A program made the position numbers and the translations under genes. This document shows positions 1-8,757 of a stretch of DNA of 64,000 nt, piece after piece. The DNA is from Seonamhaeicola sp. ML3. GTDB taxonomy: Bacteria > Bacteroidota > Bacteroidia > Flavobacteriales > Flavobacteriaceae. The notes below the pieces were generated by a model. That model did no database searches. It was not told the DNA's origin and was given only the letters and a program-made list of their open reading frames with translations. Position 1 is the stretch's first letter; every line of letters begins with the position of its first letter. The stretch spans positions 2,108,001 to 2,172,000 of the forward strand of contig NZ_CP096884.1 of assembly GCF_023273855.1 (NCBI RefSeq), read 5' to 3'.

Positions 1-1
1 A

Positions 2-2065
2 GATAAGGATAAATTACTCGTTCAAATAATAACTTTTGTTTTGGAGCGTGGTCATTTTGATCCTATAGCTATGGATGATTCTTTTTCTGAAAATCTGTTT
101 CAGAATTATATAGATGTAATGGATCCGTTAAAGCGCTATTTCTACGAATCGGATATTAAGGATTTTGAAAAATACAAGTACACGTTAGATGATCAACTAA
201 AGGCAACCGATGTTACTTTTTTCAATATCACATACGATAGACTTGAAAAACGCATTGAAGAAGCTAAAGAAATTTACAGAGAAGTATTTTCTAAACCATT
301 CGATTATACTATCGATGAAACTGTAGATACAGATTACGATAAGCACAGTTTTGCCAAGAACAAAAAAGAGCTCAAAGACCGTTGGAGAAAGCATATGAAA
401 TTCGGTACCTTGTCTAATTACGATGACATCAAAATAGAGGAAAAGCAAAAGAAAGAAAAGGACCCTTCTTATGTGATGAAAAGTGATGAGGAAATTGAAA
501 AACAAGCAAGGGAAGCGGCTTTTGAGTCTATAGAAAGTATCTACAGTGATGTTATTGATGATTTAAAAAGAGAGGATAGATTTGGAATCTACATAAACAC
601 CATAGTTGAAGAGTTTGATCCTCACACCTACTATTTAGCTCCAAGAAACAAAGAGGCTTTCGATATGGATATGTCTGGGAAGTTAGAAGGTATTGGTGCC
701 AGACTTCAGAAACGAATGGATTACATTAAAATTGTGGAATTGATTTCTGGAGGGCCAGCATGGAGAAGTAAGGAGCTTGAAGTAGAAGATGTTATTCTTA
801 AGGTGAAGCAGGAGGATGAAGAATTCCCAATCGATATTGTTGGTATGCGCATTAATGATGCTATCAAATACATAAAAGGGCCTAAAGGCACAAAAGTAAC
901 CTTGACCATAAAAAAAGTAGACGGTACTATCAAAGACGTTACCATTGTTAGGGATGTTGTGGAGTTGGGTGAAACCTACGCTAAATCATCGGTGGTAGAA
1001 AAAGATGGGAAGACATTTGGGATTATTAATCTACCGAAATTTTATGTCGATTTTAATGACTACAAGAACATAAACGCAGCGCAAGATGTAAAAAGAGAAA
1101 TTGAGCGTTTAAAAGAAGAGGGCATGGAAGGTCTTATCCTCGATTTAAGAAACAACGGAGGAGGTTCTCTGCCAACCGTAGTTGATATGGCTGGTTTATT
1201 CATCAAAGATGGACCTATTGTTCAGGTGCGTTCTACGGGTGCCAATAAGGAAGTTTTAAAAGATAGAGACCAGTCCATAACATGGGATGGACCTTTGGTG
1301 ATTTTGGTTAACGAAATCTCGGCATCAGCATCCGAAATTATGGCCGCAGCCATGCAAGATTATAAAAGAGCTATTGTTATAGGCGGTGAACAGACTTACG
1401 GAAAAGGGACCGTTCAAAGTGTTTATAACTTAAACGAGTTGGTGAGAAGCAGTACTAACGGAGATTTAGGAGCCTTAGCCTTCACCATTCAAAAGTATTA
1501 CAGAATTAATGGTGGCTCTGTACAGTTAGAAGGTGTGAAAAGCGACGTGAAAGTGCCTGGTCGTTTCAGTTTTATTGAAGTGGGAGAGAAGGAAAAAGAC
1601 AATCCGCTACCTTACGATGAGATTACTGCTGCAGAGTACACACCATGGGAGTATTATTTCGATTACGATGCAACTATCAAGAAAAGTAAGGCACGTATGA
1701 GCCAAAACGAACAGTTAAAACTTATCGAGGAAAATGCAAAATGGGTAAAAAGTAAGATTGATGAAGCTAAAACGGTTTCCTTGAATTATAATACTTTTAA
1801 AAAGGAGCAGGAATTGGAAAAAGAAGAAGGTAAGCGTTTTGATGCCATTTCTAAATATACCACCAATTTAAGTTTTAGGTCTCATGCCTACGAAAAAAAT
1901 CTGTTTACTCAAGACACAACCGATTTACAAGAAAAGCGTGAGCGTTGGCATGAAAGTTTAGCAAAGGATGTTTATGTCGAAGAAGCCGTAAATGTATTAG
2001 AAGATTTAAAAACTTCTTACCCAATAGATAAAGTTGCATCCACAAAAGAAAAAATGAAAAAATAG
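2..2065 (+). CDS. prc: Carboxy-terminal processing protease (Prc/Tsp), 5' end outside window
   Basis: Periplasmic S41-family serine protease that degrades or trims proteins from their C-termini. The reading frame is open to the left edge with no in-frame stop, and the residues before the first possible start (TTG at 41) read like Prc sequence, so the gene begins outside the window. Visible in order: the N-terminal tail-protease region, a DPHTYYLAP segment, a PDZ domain, and the S41 core with NEISASASEI (catalytic Ser) and TYGKGTVQ (catalytic Lys), followed by the long C-terminal region typical of Tsp. The family assignment is firm. It ends 7 bp before the permease gene and may be cotranscribed with it. 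Confidence 0.93.
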   Translation, partial: DKDKLLVQIITFVLERGHFDPIAMDDSFSENLFQNYIDVMDPLKRYFYESDIKDFEKYKYTLDDQLKATDVTFFNITYDRLEKRIEEAKEIYREVFSKPFDYTIDETVDTDYDKHSFAKNKKELKDRWRKHMKFGTLSNYDDIKIEEKQKKEKDPSYVMKSDEEIEKQAREAAFESIESIYSDVIDDLKREDRFGIYINTIVEEFDPHTYYLAPRNKEAFDMDMSGKLEGIGARLQKRMDYIKIVELISGGPAWRSKELEVEDVILKVKQEDEEFPIDIVGMRINDAIKYIKGPKGTKVTLTIKKVDGTIKDVTIVRDVVELGETYAKSSVVEKDGKTFGIINLPKFYVDFNDYKNINAAQDVKREIERLKEEGMEGLILDLRNNGGGSLPTVVDMAGLFIKDGPIVQVRSTGANKEVLKDRDQSITWDGPLVILVNEISASASEIMAAAMQDYKRAIVIGGEQTYGKGTVQSVYNLNELVRSSTNGDLGALAFTIQKYYRINGGSVQLEGVKSDVKVPGRFSFIEVGEKEKDNPLPYDEITAAEYTPWEYYFDYDATIKKSKARMSQNEQLKLIEENAKWVKSKIDEAKTVSLNYNTFKKEQELEKEEGKRFDAISKYTTNLSFRSHAYEKNLFTQDTTDLQEKRERWHESLAKDVYVEEAVNVLEDLKTSYPIDKVASTKEKMKK

Positions 2066-2072
2066 TTGGTTT

Positions 2073-3164
2073 ATGTCTAAGCCAAACTCATTGAGATATT
2101 TAGCGCTCCAAAAGTTTAAAAAAAACTTTTGGGGCGTTTTCAGTTTTTACTTTCTGATTTTGGTAGGTTTTATTTCTGTATTTGCCTATGTGATTGCGCC
2201 AGATAGTTCCAGGCACGCTAACCAAATGCATTTGTCCATTCATTCTAAAAAGCCAGGGTTTACGGTAACTATGTTAACCATACCTTCGGGGTTGGAGGAA
2301 TCGCAAAGTTCATTTAATAAGTTTTTCTTTGGAAGGAAGAATGCCGACACCGAAGTACCTATTTCCAATTATACAGTTAAAAATAACACGTTATTATACA
2401 CCGAATACGCGGCCGATGGCCTTAAAGGTCTAGATAAGGTAGTAGCGCTCTATAGGTTTCCCGGTGAAAACGTAAACGACTTTGTAGAGGAGAAAACCTT
2501 CCTTTTTGGAACCGATAAATATGGTCGGGATTTGTTAAGTAGGGTGTTGGTTGGTGCTAGGATTTCATTCTTTATTGGATTTGTAGCTGTGTTTATTTCC
2601 TTGTTAATAGGTATTTTAATGGGGAGTCTTGCTGGTTATTTTGGTGGTAAGGTAGACGCCATAATCATGTGGCTTATAAACGTAACTTGGTCCATCCCAA
2701 CATTGTTATTGGTTATAGCCATAACATTAGCCCTAGGCAAAGGATTTTGGCAAGTATTTATTGCTGTTGGCTTAACCATGTGGGTTGAGGTTGCTAGGGT
2801 AGTCCGCGGACAAATAATAAGCACTAAAGAAATGCAATACGTTACCGCTGCAAGAGCATTAGGGTTTGGAGATTTTAGAATCATTACTAAGCATATTCTC
2901 CCCAACATTATGGCGCCGGTAATTGTAATATCGGCAGCGAATTTTGCTGCAGCTATTTTGATAGAAAGCGGACTCAGTTTTTTGGGTATTGGTGCCCAAC
3001 CACCCATGGCCAGTTGGGGCGCCATGATTAAAGATCACTACAATTATATCATTCTTGGGAAACCGTATTTAGCCATTATTCCTGGGCTTTGTATTATGAG
3101 TTTAGTTATGGCTTTTATGCTTATTGGTAATGCCCTTCGGGATGCGCTGGATGTTAAAAGCTAA
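2073..3164 (+). CDS. ABC transporter permease, OppC/DppC type
   Basis: Inner-membrane permease subunit of a peptide/nickel-type ABC importer, 363 aa. One N-terminal membrane helix (about residues 20-42) is followed by a roughly 110-residue periplasmic segment, then the five-helix permease domain. The cytoplasmic EAA loop is visible as AARALGFGDFRIITKHILPN, and SGLSFLGIGAQPP is a family hallmark. The partner OppB permease, ATPases and binding protein are not in the window, so the substrate cannot be assigned. The start ATG lies 7 bp after the prc stop. Confidence 0.9.
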   Translation: MSKPNSLRYLALQKFKKNFWGVFSFYFLILVGFISVFAYVIAPDSSRHANQMHLSIHSKKPGFTVTMLTIPSGLEESQSSFNKFFFGRKNADTEVPISNYTVKNNTLLYTEYAADGLKGLDKVVALYRFPGENVNDFVEEKTFLFGTDKYGRDLLSRVLVGARISFFIGFVAVFISLLIGILMGSLAGYFGGKVDAIIMWLINVTWSIPTLLLVIAITLALGKGFWQVFIAVGLTMWVEVARVVRGQIISTKEMQYVTAARALGFGDFRIITKHILPNIMAPVIVISAANFAAAILIESGLSFLGIGAQPPMASWGAMIKDHYNYIILGKPYLAIIPGLCIMSLVMAFMLIGNALRDALDVKS

Positions 3165-3195
3165 CACCATTCCTGCGAAAGCAGGAATGTGTTAA
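3162..3195. repeat. Palindromic ATTCCTGC hairpin repeat
   Basis: Arms ATTCCTGC (3169-3176) and GCAGGAAT (3181-3188) enclose a GAAA loop, and the stem extends outward, with one bulge, into the oppC stop codon. The same arms recur at 17741-17760 and, altered, at 7609-7654. There is no U-tract, so it is not a classic terminator, though it lies between converging genes and may shield mRNA 3' ends. Confidence 0.6.
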
Positions 3196-3411
3196 ACTTA
3201 ATGGAGGTTTTGGCTTATGATTTTCCTGATTTTAGGACACGCCTTTTGCTCTCGTCTTTTTAGAGGGGAAACTCAAATTCTATTGTAAGGTGACTTTTTT
3301 TCTCCTAGCGGGGAGGATGAACGAACTTAAGCAGATGGTTCAAGGTTTGCGATTCAATAATTTCCGAAGTCACGTCTTTGGGTTTACAGCGTTTTATAAT
3401 AAACTAAAGTG

Positions 3412-3972
3412 CTATTTTAGTTTTAGGGAAAACCCTATTGTAGCTATGCCTGTTTTTTGTTCCACATTAGGGTGGTAGTAGTAATTAAGTGCTAAATTTA
3501 TATTGTTCTTTGGGCCGAGTTCCACACCTACAGAGGCGGGAATGTGATAAAAGAGTCCTGTTTTTTTAATGGATAGCTTTGCGGAAATTGTTTTAAAGCT
3601 CCCATAAGAAGCTCCTATACCAATTTCGAAATAAGGAGCAAACCATTTGAGAGGGGCTTTTATTCTTGTTTTGCCACCAATTAATAAGGTTGTCATTGTG
3701 GCTGTTTCAATAGGGCCATCTTGTATAAGGTCATCAGAATTAGATTTAATAGCCATAAGAGAAAAGTACGGCCTAATGTCTATAAACTTATTTAATATGT
3801 GCTTGTATTCTAATTGAATATTTCCACCATGGTTATATTCCTCGCCTTCATAGGGTTGGCTAAATGCATACCCGATGTTGATACTGAAATTATTTTGTTT
3901 GTTAGGTGATTCGTCTTGAGCTTGGCTAAAGTTGGTAAAGATTAAAAGCAGGAGAGGTATAAAATATTTCAT
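3412..3972 (-). CDS. Outer-membrane beta-barrel protein, porin-like
   Basis: Protein of 186 aa with a clear signal peptide (cleavage after about residue 18, FSQAQ) and alternating hydrophobic/polar beta-strands, ending in a C-terminal strand (FSLKLK) typical of small outer-membrane barrels of the OmpA/OmpW kind. Nothing shows a ligand. It lies 15 bp downstream of the alpha/beta hydrolase on the same strand, so the two may be cotranscribed. Convergent with the permease gene. Confidence 0.7.
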   Translation of the reverse strand: MKYFIPLLLLIFTNFSQAQDESPNKQNNFSINIGYAFSQPYEGEEYNHGGNIQLEYKHILNKFIDIRPYFSLMAIKSNSDDLIQDGPIETATMTTLLIGGKTRIKAPLKWFAPYFEIGIGASYGSFKTISAKLSIKKTGLFYHIPASVGVELGPKNNINLALNYYYHPNVEQKTGIATIGFSLKLK

Positions 3973-3987
3973 TAAAAAAATAAGAGG

Positions 3988-4923
3988 TTAGTTGTTTATG
4001 AACTCAGTGATAGTTTCAATTAGTCCCTCCACCAAAGGCAGTTTTGGATTGCTATAGGTTTGTAAATTTTGGATTCTATCTATTTTGGCAGGTTTTAAAA
4101 TATGGTTCATGTCTTCAAAAATATGTTTTCTCGCCTTTTTATTGGCGTTTGCTAAGGCGTGGGCATGCGATGTGTCTACTTGAATATCGGTAGTGCCTTG
4201 AATAATTAGAATATCTTTATCTAGTTTAGAAATTTCATCCTGCGGATTGTATTTAAACCACGAGATTAAATAAGGTTGAACGCTAGGTCTAAAAATGGCA
4301 TGTAACATGGGCGGGACCTCAGTTACGTTTTCACCGTTTTCTATTTTTTTAATAATAGCTATGGTTTGTTCTAATAGCATAGGTGCTTGCGCTTTTATTT
4401 GGTCTTGAATAACCGTGCCCGCTGAAACACTAACTCCAGCAACAGAAATAAATTTATCTACAGCTTCTTTTTGGGAAGCAATCATACCAATCAAGGAGCC
4501 TTCACTATGGCCTATAACAGTGATGCTAGAAAACCGAGCGTCTTTTTTTAGTAGGTCAATCCATGCCTTAACATCGTCTACATAATGCTCAAAGCGTAAA
4601 TCACTTTCTTTTAATCCTGCGTTTTTGCTTTTAGCTATACCTCGTTTGTCAAACCTAAGGGAAGCAATGCCATTATCAAACAAGCCTTCGGCTAGCATTT
4701 TTAAGGAATTATTGCTCATCATGGGGTTGTTGCCATTTCTATCGGTAGGGCCAGAACCAGCAATAATTAATGCCACGGGAACTTTGGTGGTGCTATGTGG
4801 CGCCATGAGAGAACCTTCAATATTGCCTGTTTTTGTTTCAAGGGTAATAGGTGCTTCGGTGGTTTGCGCGAAAGCAAAGCTATTAAATATAAGTAGTGTA
4901 AGTAGTAGTGTTTTGGGTTTCAT
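3988..4923 (-). CDS. Secreted alpha/beta hydrolase (S33-like)
   Basis: Protein of 311 aa with an N-terminal signal peptide (ending FAFAQ, about residue 20). The nucleophile elbow is GHSEGS with Ser140. A likely acid Asp lies near residue 245 (IIQGTTDIQVD) and the catalytic His near residue 272 (DMNHILKP). An oxyanion segment IAGSGPTDRNGNN is seen near residue 55. This is the pattern of periplasmic esterase/peptidase-like hydrolases of Bacteroidota; the natural substrate is unknown. It is followed by the small barrel gene on the same strand. Confidence 0.8.
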   Translation of the reverse strand: MKPKTLLLTLLIFNSFAFAQTTEAPITLETKTGNIEGSLMAPHSTTKVPVALIIAGSGPTDRNGNNPMMSNNSLKMLAEGLFDNGIASLRFDKRGIAKSKNAGLKESDLRFEHYVDDVKAWIDLLKKDARFSSITVIGHSEGSLIGMIASQKEAVDKFISVAGVSVSAGTVIQDQIKAQAPMLLEQTIAIIKKIENGENVTEVPPMLHAIFRPSVQPYLISWFKYNPQDEISKLDKDILIIQGTTDIQVDTSHAHALANANKKARKHIFEDMNHILKPAKIDRIQNLQTYSNPKLPLVEGLIETITEFINN

Positions 4924-4956
4924 TTTTGTTTTTTCAAGTTTGTTGGCAAACGTTTT

Positions 4957-5826
4957 TTATTTCTTTAATTTACTCCATATTTCAATTTGTACTTTATTTC
5001 CTAAGTACAGTTCCTCATATTTCTTTTTTACTCCATCGAATTCGTCAGAAATTAATTTACAAAGGTTAGAAGTCAAGATTGTATTAATTGACAAAACAGT
5101 CATTGATTCCTCTAGTGTTGACTTTTTGTTTTTATAAATATAATTGTACTGTCTATCACTAATATGTTCTCCATGAGCATGGTTTGAATATAAATTCCAC
5201 ATGTCATTGATTCGGTTTGAGTCGATTCCACTTTTTATTAATATATCTTTAGTAGAATTGAGTTTAGCATGTCTTGGATTTAAGTATTCTTTTTGTTGTT
5301 TTTCAGTTGCATTTTGGAATACTTGATAGCTTTTTATCTTATCACCAAGAACTGAAATGTCACTTTGAATTTTTTTCTTTTTAACCTCGTTTTTTTTGAA
5401 AACAACCGGGAATTTATTTTGTTTTTGAAGACCATGTAATTTGTAAATGTCATATCTGAAATCCTTTTCTGTTTTTTCTAATTTATCAAAGAAGAGGTAG
5501 TACATGATAGAAAATGACTCTATTTGCATTCTGGTCAAAGCAAATACCGAAAACAAGTCTGTAATCTCTATTTGTTTATTAATTAAAAAAAACCGATTGC
5601 CCTCTAACAGTTTTTTAATACTTTGATTTGCTATGCTATAACGAAAAAATTTGTTTTCAATTTCTGCATGGTGATATTCAATTTGTACTTTATTATCGAA
5701 AAGGCCTTGTGTCAGGGTAAAAAGAGAATTTGTTAGAATATCAAAATGCTTCAAACGAGATTTGATATTATCTGTTTTAAAAGCTCGATAAATTTCTAAT
5801 AAATATGGTATTCTCTCTTTCATCAA
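4957..5826 (-). CDS. Hypothetical protein, unrecognised
   Basis: Protein of 289 aa with no signal peptide or membrane segment. It is Lys-, Asn- and Ile-rich and mostly predicted helical; residues about 140-180 look coiled-coil-like and strongly charged. A NLYSNHAHGEHIS segment near residue 220 resembles the His-containing helix seen in DUF5677-like proteins, but I cannot confirm this. The base composition is more AT-rich than the neighbouring housekeeping genes, and it interrupts an otherwise enzyme-rich minus-strand run, so recent acquisition is possible. No function is proposed. Confidence 0.6.
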   Translation of the reverse strand: MMKERIPYLLEIYRAFKTDNIKSRLKHFDILTNSLFTLTQGLFDNKVQIEYHHAEIENKFFRYSIANQSIKKLLEGNRFFLINKQIEITDLFSVFALTRMQIESFSIMYYLFFDKLEKTEKDFRYDIYKLHGLQKQNKFPVVFKKNEVKKKKIQSDISVLGDKIKSYQVFQNATEKQQKEYLNPRHAKLNSTKDILIKSGIDSNRINDMWNLYSNHAHGEHISDRQYNYIYKNKKSTLEESMTVLSINTILTSNLCKLISDEFDGVKKKYEELYLGNKVQIEIWSKLKK

Positions 5827-5972
5827 ATGTTTACCGACATGTTTATACGTAAACCAATTACCTCTTTAGATCTCCATATTGGTCGGATATACCTAATAAT
5901 CATGATGACGTTTGGATATAGTCAGCTTCTTCAAATGTATCAATTATTTCTTACTTTTCGCGTAGTAAAACC

Positions 5973-6965
5973 CTAAAACGAACTATTATAAATCTCCAAG
6001 ATAATCTCAGAAGCATTTTTAGCGCTTTCTCCAGAAATGATGGGGGCTTTTCCGGTAAGGATAGCATCGACAAAATCGTTAATTAAAAACTCGTGGTTGG
6101 TGGTGTCTTCAACCGTAGCAGTAGCGGCGCCGGTGTGGGTGTTGCCGTCTTGAGATTGTGTTGTTGGATTTTCTAATCCTTCCATATCCCAATGGGTAAT
6201 CACATCGTTTTCAAGAATTAAGTAGCCTTTACTGGTGTAGATTTCCATTTTGGCAGGGAAGCCAGGTTTGGTGGCGGTAGAGGCGGTAATGGTACTGATC
6301 ATGCCATTGTCATGGGTGCAAATAGCAACACCGTGGTCTTCGACTTCAATATCGTGGACAAATGTGCCAAGCTTGCTTACAATTTTAAAAGGTTTGCCAA
6401 AATACCAATAGTATAAATCTATGTAGTGGGAGGCCTGCTGCACAAAAGGGCCGCCGCCATCAATGGCTTTAGTGCCTCGATAAGGTGCAGCATTGTAGTA
6501 GCTATCGTCTCGGTAGTTTTTAACCGATAAATCCACAGAGAAAATTCTACCTAATGTGTTGTTTTCTATAAGTGCTTTCACTACGGGATTGTCTGAACTA
6601 TAACGACGTTGATAAGCTACACCTAAAAGCACTTGGTTTTCTTTACAGATGTTAATCATGTTATCCATAGCCGCAATAGTGACATCTAGGGGTTTTTCAC
6701 AAAAGATGTGCTTTCCTAATTTGGCCGCTTCAATAGCAGTTTCGTGATGCAGTCCTGGAGGTGTGCAAATTATAACGGCATCAAAGTCTGTGGTAACCTC
6801 GTTTAAGGATGCAAAGGCAGGTAGGTTTGGTTGTTTTGTAGGAGCTTTTAAACGTTTGGAAACAGCAGCTACAATTTCGGCATTAGCGATGTTTTGAATA
6901 GCAGAAACATAGGTGTTGGCAATGTTGCCCGAACCTATGATTACGAATTTAATTTTGCCTTGCAT
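5973..6965 (-). CDS. Gfo/Idh/MocA-family oxidoreductase
   Basis: NAD(P)-dependent dehydrogenase of 330 aa. The Rossmann motif GSGNIANTY is at residues 11-19, and the family-defining EKPLD motif (catalytic Lys) lies near residue 90, followed by the alpha/beta C-terminal domain with a GGGPFVQQASHYIDLYYW segment carrying the conserved His. Family members oxidise sugars, inositols or sugar acids, but the substrate cannot be read from the sequence. It begins 15 bp downstream of engB on the same strand. Confidence 0.88.
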   Translation of the reverse strand: MQGKIKFVIIGSGNIANTYVSAIQNIANAEIVAAVSKRLKAPTKQPNLPAFASLNEVTTDFDAVIICTPPGLHHETAIEAAKLGKHIFCEKPLDVTIAAMDNMINICKENQVLLGVAYQRRYSSDNPVVKALIENNTLGRIFSVDLSVKNYRDDSYYNAAPYRGTKAIDGGGPFVQQASHYIDLYYWYFGKPFKIVSKLGTFVHDIEVEDHGVAICTHDNGMISTITASTATKPGFPAKMEIYTSKGYLILENDVITHWDMEGLENPTTQSQDGNTHTGAATATVEDTTNHEFLINDFVDAILTGKAPIISGESAKNASEIILEIYNSSF

Positions 6966-6980
6966 ACTTTTTTGTGTTGC

Positions 6981-7601
6981 TTAATTGGTAGGATTGTTTT
7001 CTTGGTTCATGTCGTTGTTTAAACCATCTATAAACTCTAACAGCTCGTCCTTACCTATGCTCTTAGAAGATGAGGTGATAAAATAGGTGGGCATGTCCTC
7101 CCACGTTTCCAATAGAATGGATTTGTAAGCTTCCACATGGTTTTCTATAGCTTTGGGTTTTAATTTGTCGGCTTTTGTAAAAATAATGCAAAACGGAATA
7201 CCGTTTTCGCCCAGCCAAGTCATAAACTCTAAATCTATGGGTTGGGGTTTATGTCTAATATCAACTAGAACAAAGCCGCAAACCAATTGCTGGCGCTTGT
7301 TAAAATATTGCGTAATAAACTTTTGAAATACCTTTTTTGAGGATTTTGAGACCCTGGCATAACCATAACCGGGCAAATCAACCAAGTGCCAATTCTTGTT
7401 GATTAGAAAATGGTTAATGAGTTGGGTTTTTCCTGGTTTCCCCGAAGTTTTTGCCAAACTCTTTCTGCCTGTGAGCATATTTATAAGTGAGGACTTACCA
7501 ACATTACTTCTGCCAATAAAAGCGTATTCGGGTAACATGCTTTTAGGGCATTTAGCAACATCAGAATTACTTACTACAAATTCGGCGGACTTAATTTTCA
7601 T
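6981..7601 (-). CDS. engB: Ribosome-biogenesis GTP-binding protein EngB/YihA
   Basis: GTPase of 206 aa needed for assembly of the large ribosomal subunit. All G motifs are visible: G1 GRSNVGKSS (residues 30-38), the G2 region GKPGKTQ, G3 DLPGYG, G4 TKAD, and G5 TSSSK. Length is normal for the family. The intergenic space upstream carries a dispersed palindromic repeat (7609-7654). Confidence 0.96.
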   Translation of the reverse strand: MKIKSAEFVVSNSDVAKCPKSMLPEYAFIGRSNVGKSSLINMLTGRKSLAKTSGKPGKTQLINHFLINKNWHLVDLPGYGYARVSKSSKKVFQKFITQYFNKRQQLVCGFVLVDIRHKPQPIDLEFMTWLGENGIPFCIIFTKADKLKPKAIENHVEAYKSILLETWEDMPTYFITSSSKSIGKDELLEFIDGLNNDMNQENNPTN

Positions 7602-7608
7602 TGCTTTG

Positions 7609-7654
7609 TCATTCCTGCCTTTCGACTACGCTCAAGATAAACTGCGGCGGGAAT
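7609..7654. repeat. Composite dispersed extragenic repeat
   Basis: Contains a degenerate ATTCCTGC...GCGGGAAT inverted repeat whose interior holds TTTCGACTACGCTCAAGAT. That interior is a variant of the second repeat type found at 13925-13948 (reverse complement orientation). It therefore looks like a nested or composite unit, and it lies in the gap between two minus-strand genes. Confidence 0.55.
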
Positions 7655-7697
7655 CTCTTTTTTATGGGTTTACAGTTTTGTTTTTCGGACTTCTGTT

Positions 7698-8462
7698 TTA
7701 TAACCCTCTCTCGGTAAGCCACTTTTCCATGATAACATTGAACTCATCGGGGTGTTCCATCATAGCGGCATGTCCGCATTTGTCAATCCAAAATAAATTA
7801 GAGTCTGGTAACAGTTCATGGAATTCTTCGGCGACCTCTGGCGGTGTTACATTATCATTTTTTCCCCAAATAATGCAAGTTGGTGTATGCATTTTGGGTA
7901 AATCTTTGGCCATGTTGTGTCTAATGGCACTTTTGGCAATGGCTAATGTTTTTACCAATTTGTTACGGTCGTTTACAGTTTCGTAAACATCGTCGACAAT
8001 TTCTTTGGTAGCCACTTCTGGGTCGTAAAATACCTCTTGAGCCTTCTTTTTGATGACTTCGTAATCACTGCGTTTAGTATATCCGCCACCCATGGCACTT
8101 TCGTAAAGCCCTGAACTTCCGGTTATTATAAGTGCTTTTACTTTTTCAGAATATAGTTTAGTATGATATAAGCCTATGTGTCCGCCGAGTGAATTACCCA
8201 ATAAGATTACCTTGTTGAAACCTTTAAAATTAATGAAATCATAGAGGTATTTGGCAAAGCTTTTTACGTTGGTCTTGAGTAGAGACATGGTGTAAATAGG
8301 AAGTTCGGGTATAATTACTTGATACCCTTTTTGGCTAAAATGATTTATAACAGCATCGAAATTACTTAAACCGCCCATAAGTCCATGTAGAACAATGATT
8401 GGCGTGCCTTCTCCTGCTTCAATATAACTGTAATCGCCTTCTTTTCTTAACCTGTGCGTCAT
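7698..8462 (-). CDS. Cytoplasmic alpha/beta hydrolase
   Basis: Protein of 254 aa of the alpha/beta-hydrolase fold, without signal peptide. It has the oxyanion segment VLHGLMGG near residue 24, the nucleophile elbow GNSLGG near residue 90, a late Asp (WGKNDNVTPP) and a C-terminal His (CGHAAMMEHP), the complete triad. Such genes commonly neighbour engB and mraZ in Flavobacteriia. The substrate is unknown. Confidence 0.85.
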   Translation of the reverse strand: MTHRLRKEGDYSYIEAGEGTPIIVLHGLMGGLSNFDAVINHFSQKGYQVIIPELPIYTMSLLKTNVKSFAKYLYDFINFKGFNKVILLGNSLGGHIGLYHTKLYSEKVKALIITGSSGLYESAMGGGYTKRSDYEVIKKKAQEVFYDPEVATKEIVDDVYETVNDRNKLVKTLAIAKSAIRHNMAKDLPKMHTPTCIIWGKNDNVTPPEVAEEFHELLPDSNLFWIDKCGHAAMMEHPDEFNVIMEKWLTERGL

Positions 8463-8571
8463 TAAATAGTTAGTCGTTTGCTAAAAAACAAATATAGTTA
8501 TTTCATTCATATTTCTACAATCATATTCTCTTAGCTGAAAGATTTCTTAAAAACGGAAATGTTGATAACAA

Positions 8572-8602
8572 TTTGGGACGACTCTGTCTCATGGTAATGT
8601 TT
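8572..8602 (+). promoter_or_regulatory. Candidate promoter of the dcw cluster
   Basis: TTTG at 8572-8575, then exactly 19 bp, then TAATGTTT at 8595-8602, close to the Bacteroidota consensus TTTG-N19-TAnnTTTG. This would start transcription near 8610, about 70 bp before the MraZ boxes. Hand match only. Confidence 0.45.
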
Positions 8603-8677
8603 TGATTATTAGTGTTTACTGATGTTTTAAGGTCTCGATATGTGTCTGTGAATGCATTTAATCGAAAAATTATTAAC

Positions 8678-8704
8678 AAAGTGGTATAAAGTGGTAAAAT
8701 GTGG
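8678..8704 (+). promoter_or_regulatory. MraZ operator: three 10-bp-spaced AAAGTGG boxes
   Basis: Three direct repeats start at 8678 (AAAGTGGTAT), 8688 (AAAGTGGTAA) and 8698 (AATGTGGTAA), one helical turn apart. MraZ is known to bind short GTG-containing direct repeats in front of its own gene in several bacteria, and the form here resembles the mollicute-type AAAGTG box. This supports autoregulation and argues against a GTG start at 8701. Confidence 0.75.
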
Positions 8705-8757
8705 TAAATTTTTCAATATATTTGGATTTCATAAGAGGGAAACCTAACAACCAACGT

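Noticed and set aside
3290-3478. 62-codon plus-strand frame between oppC and the barrel gene
   Set aside because: Overlaps the 3' end of the barrel protein, has no recognisable features and no promoter.
4625-5137. 170-codon plus-strand frame antisense to the hydrolase and the unknown gene
   Set aside because: It spans two well-supported minus-strand genes and reads as low-complexity hydrophobic sequence.
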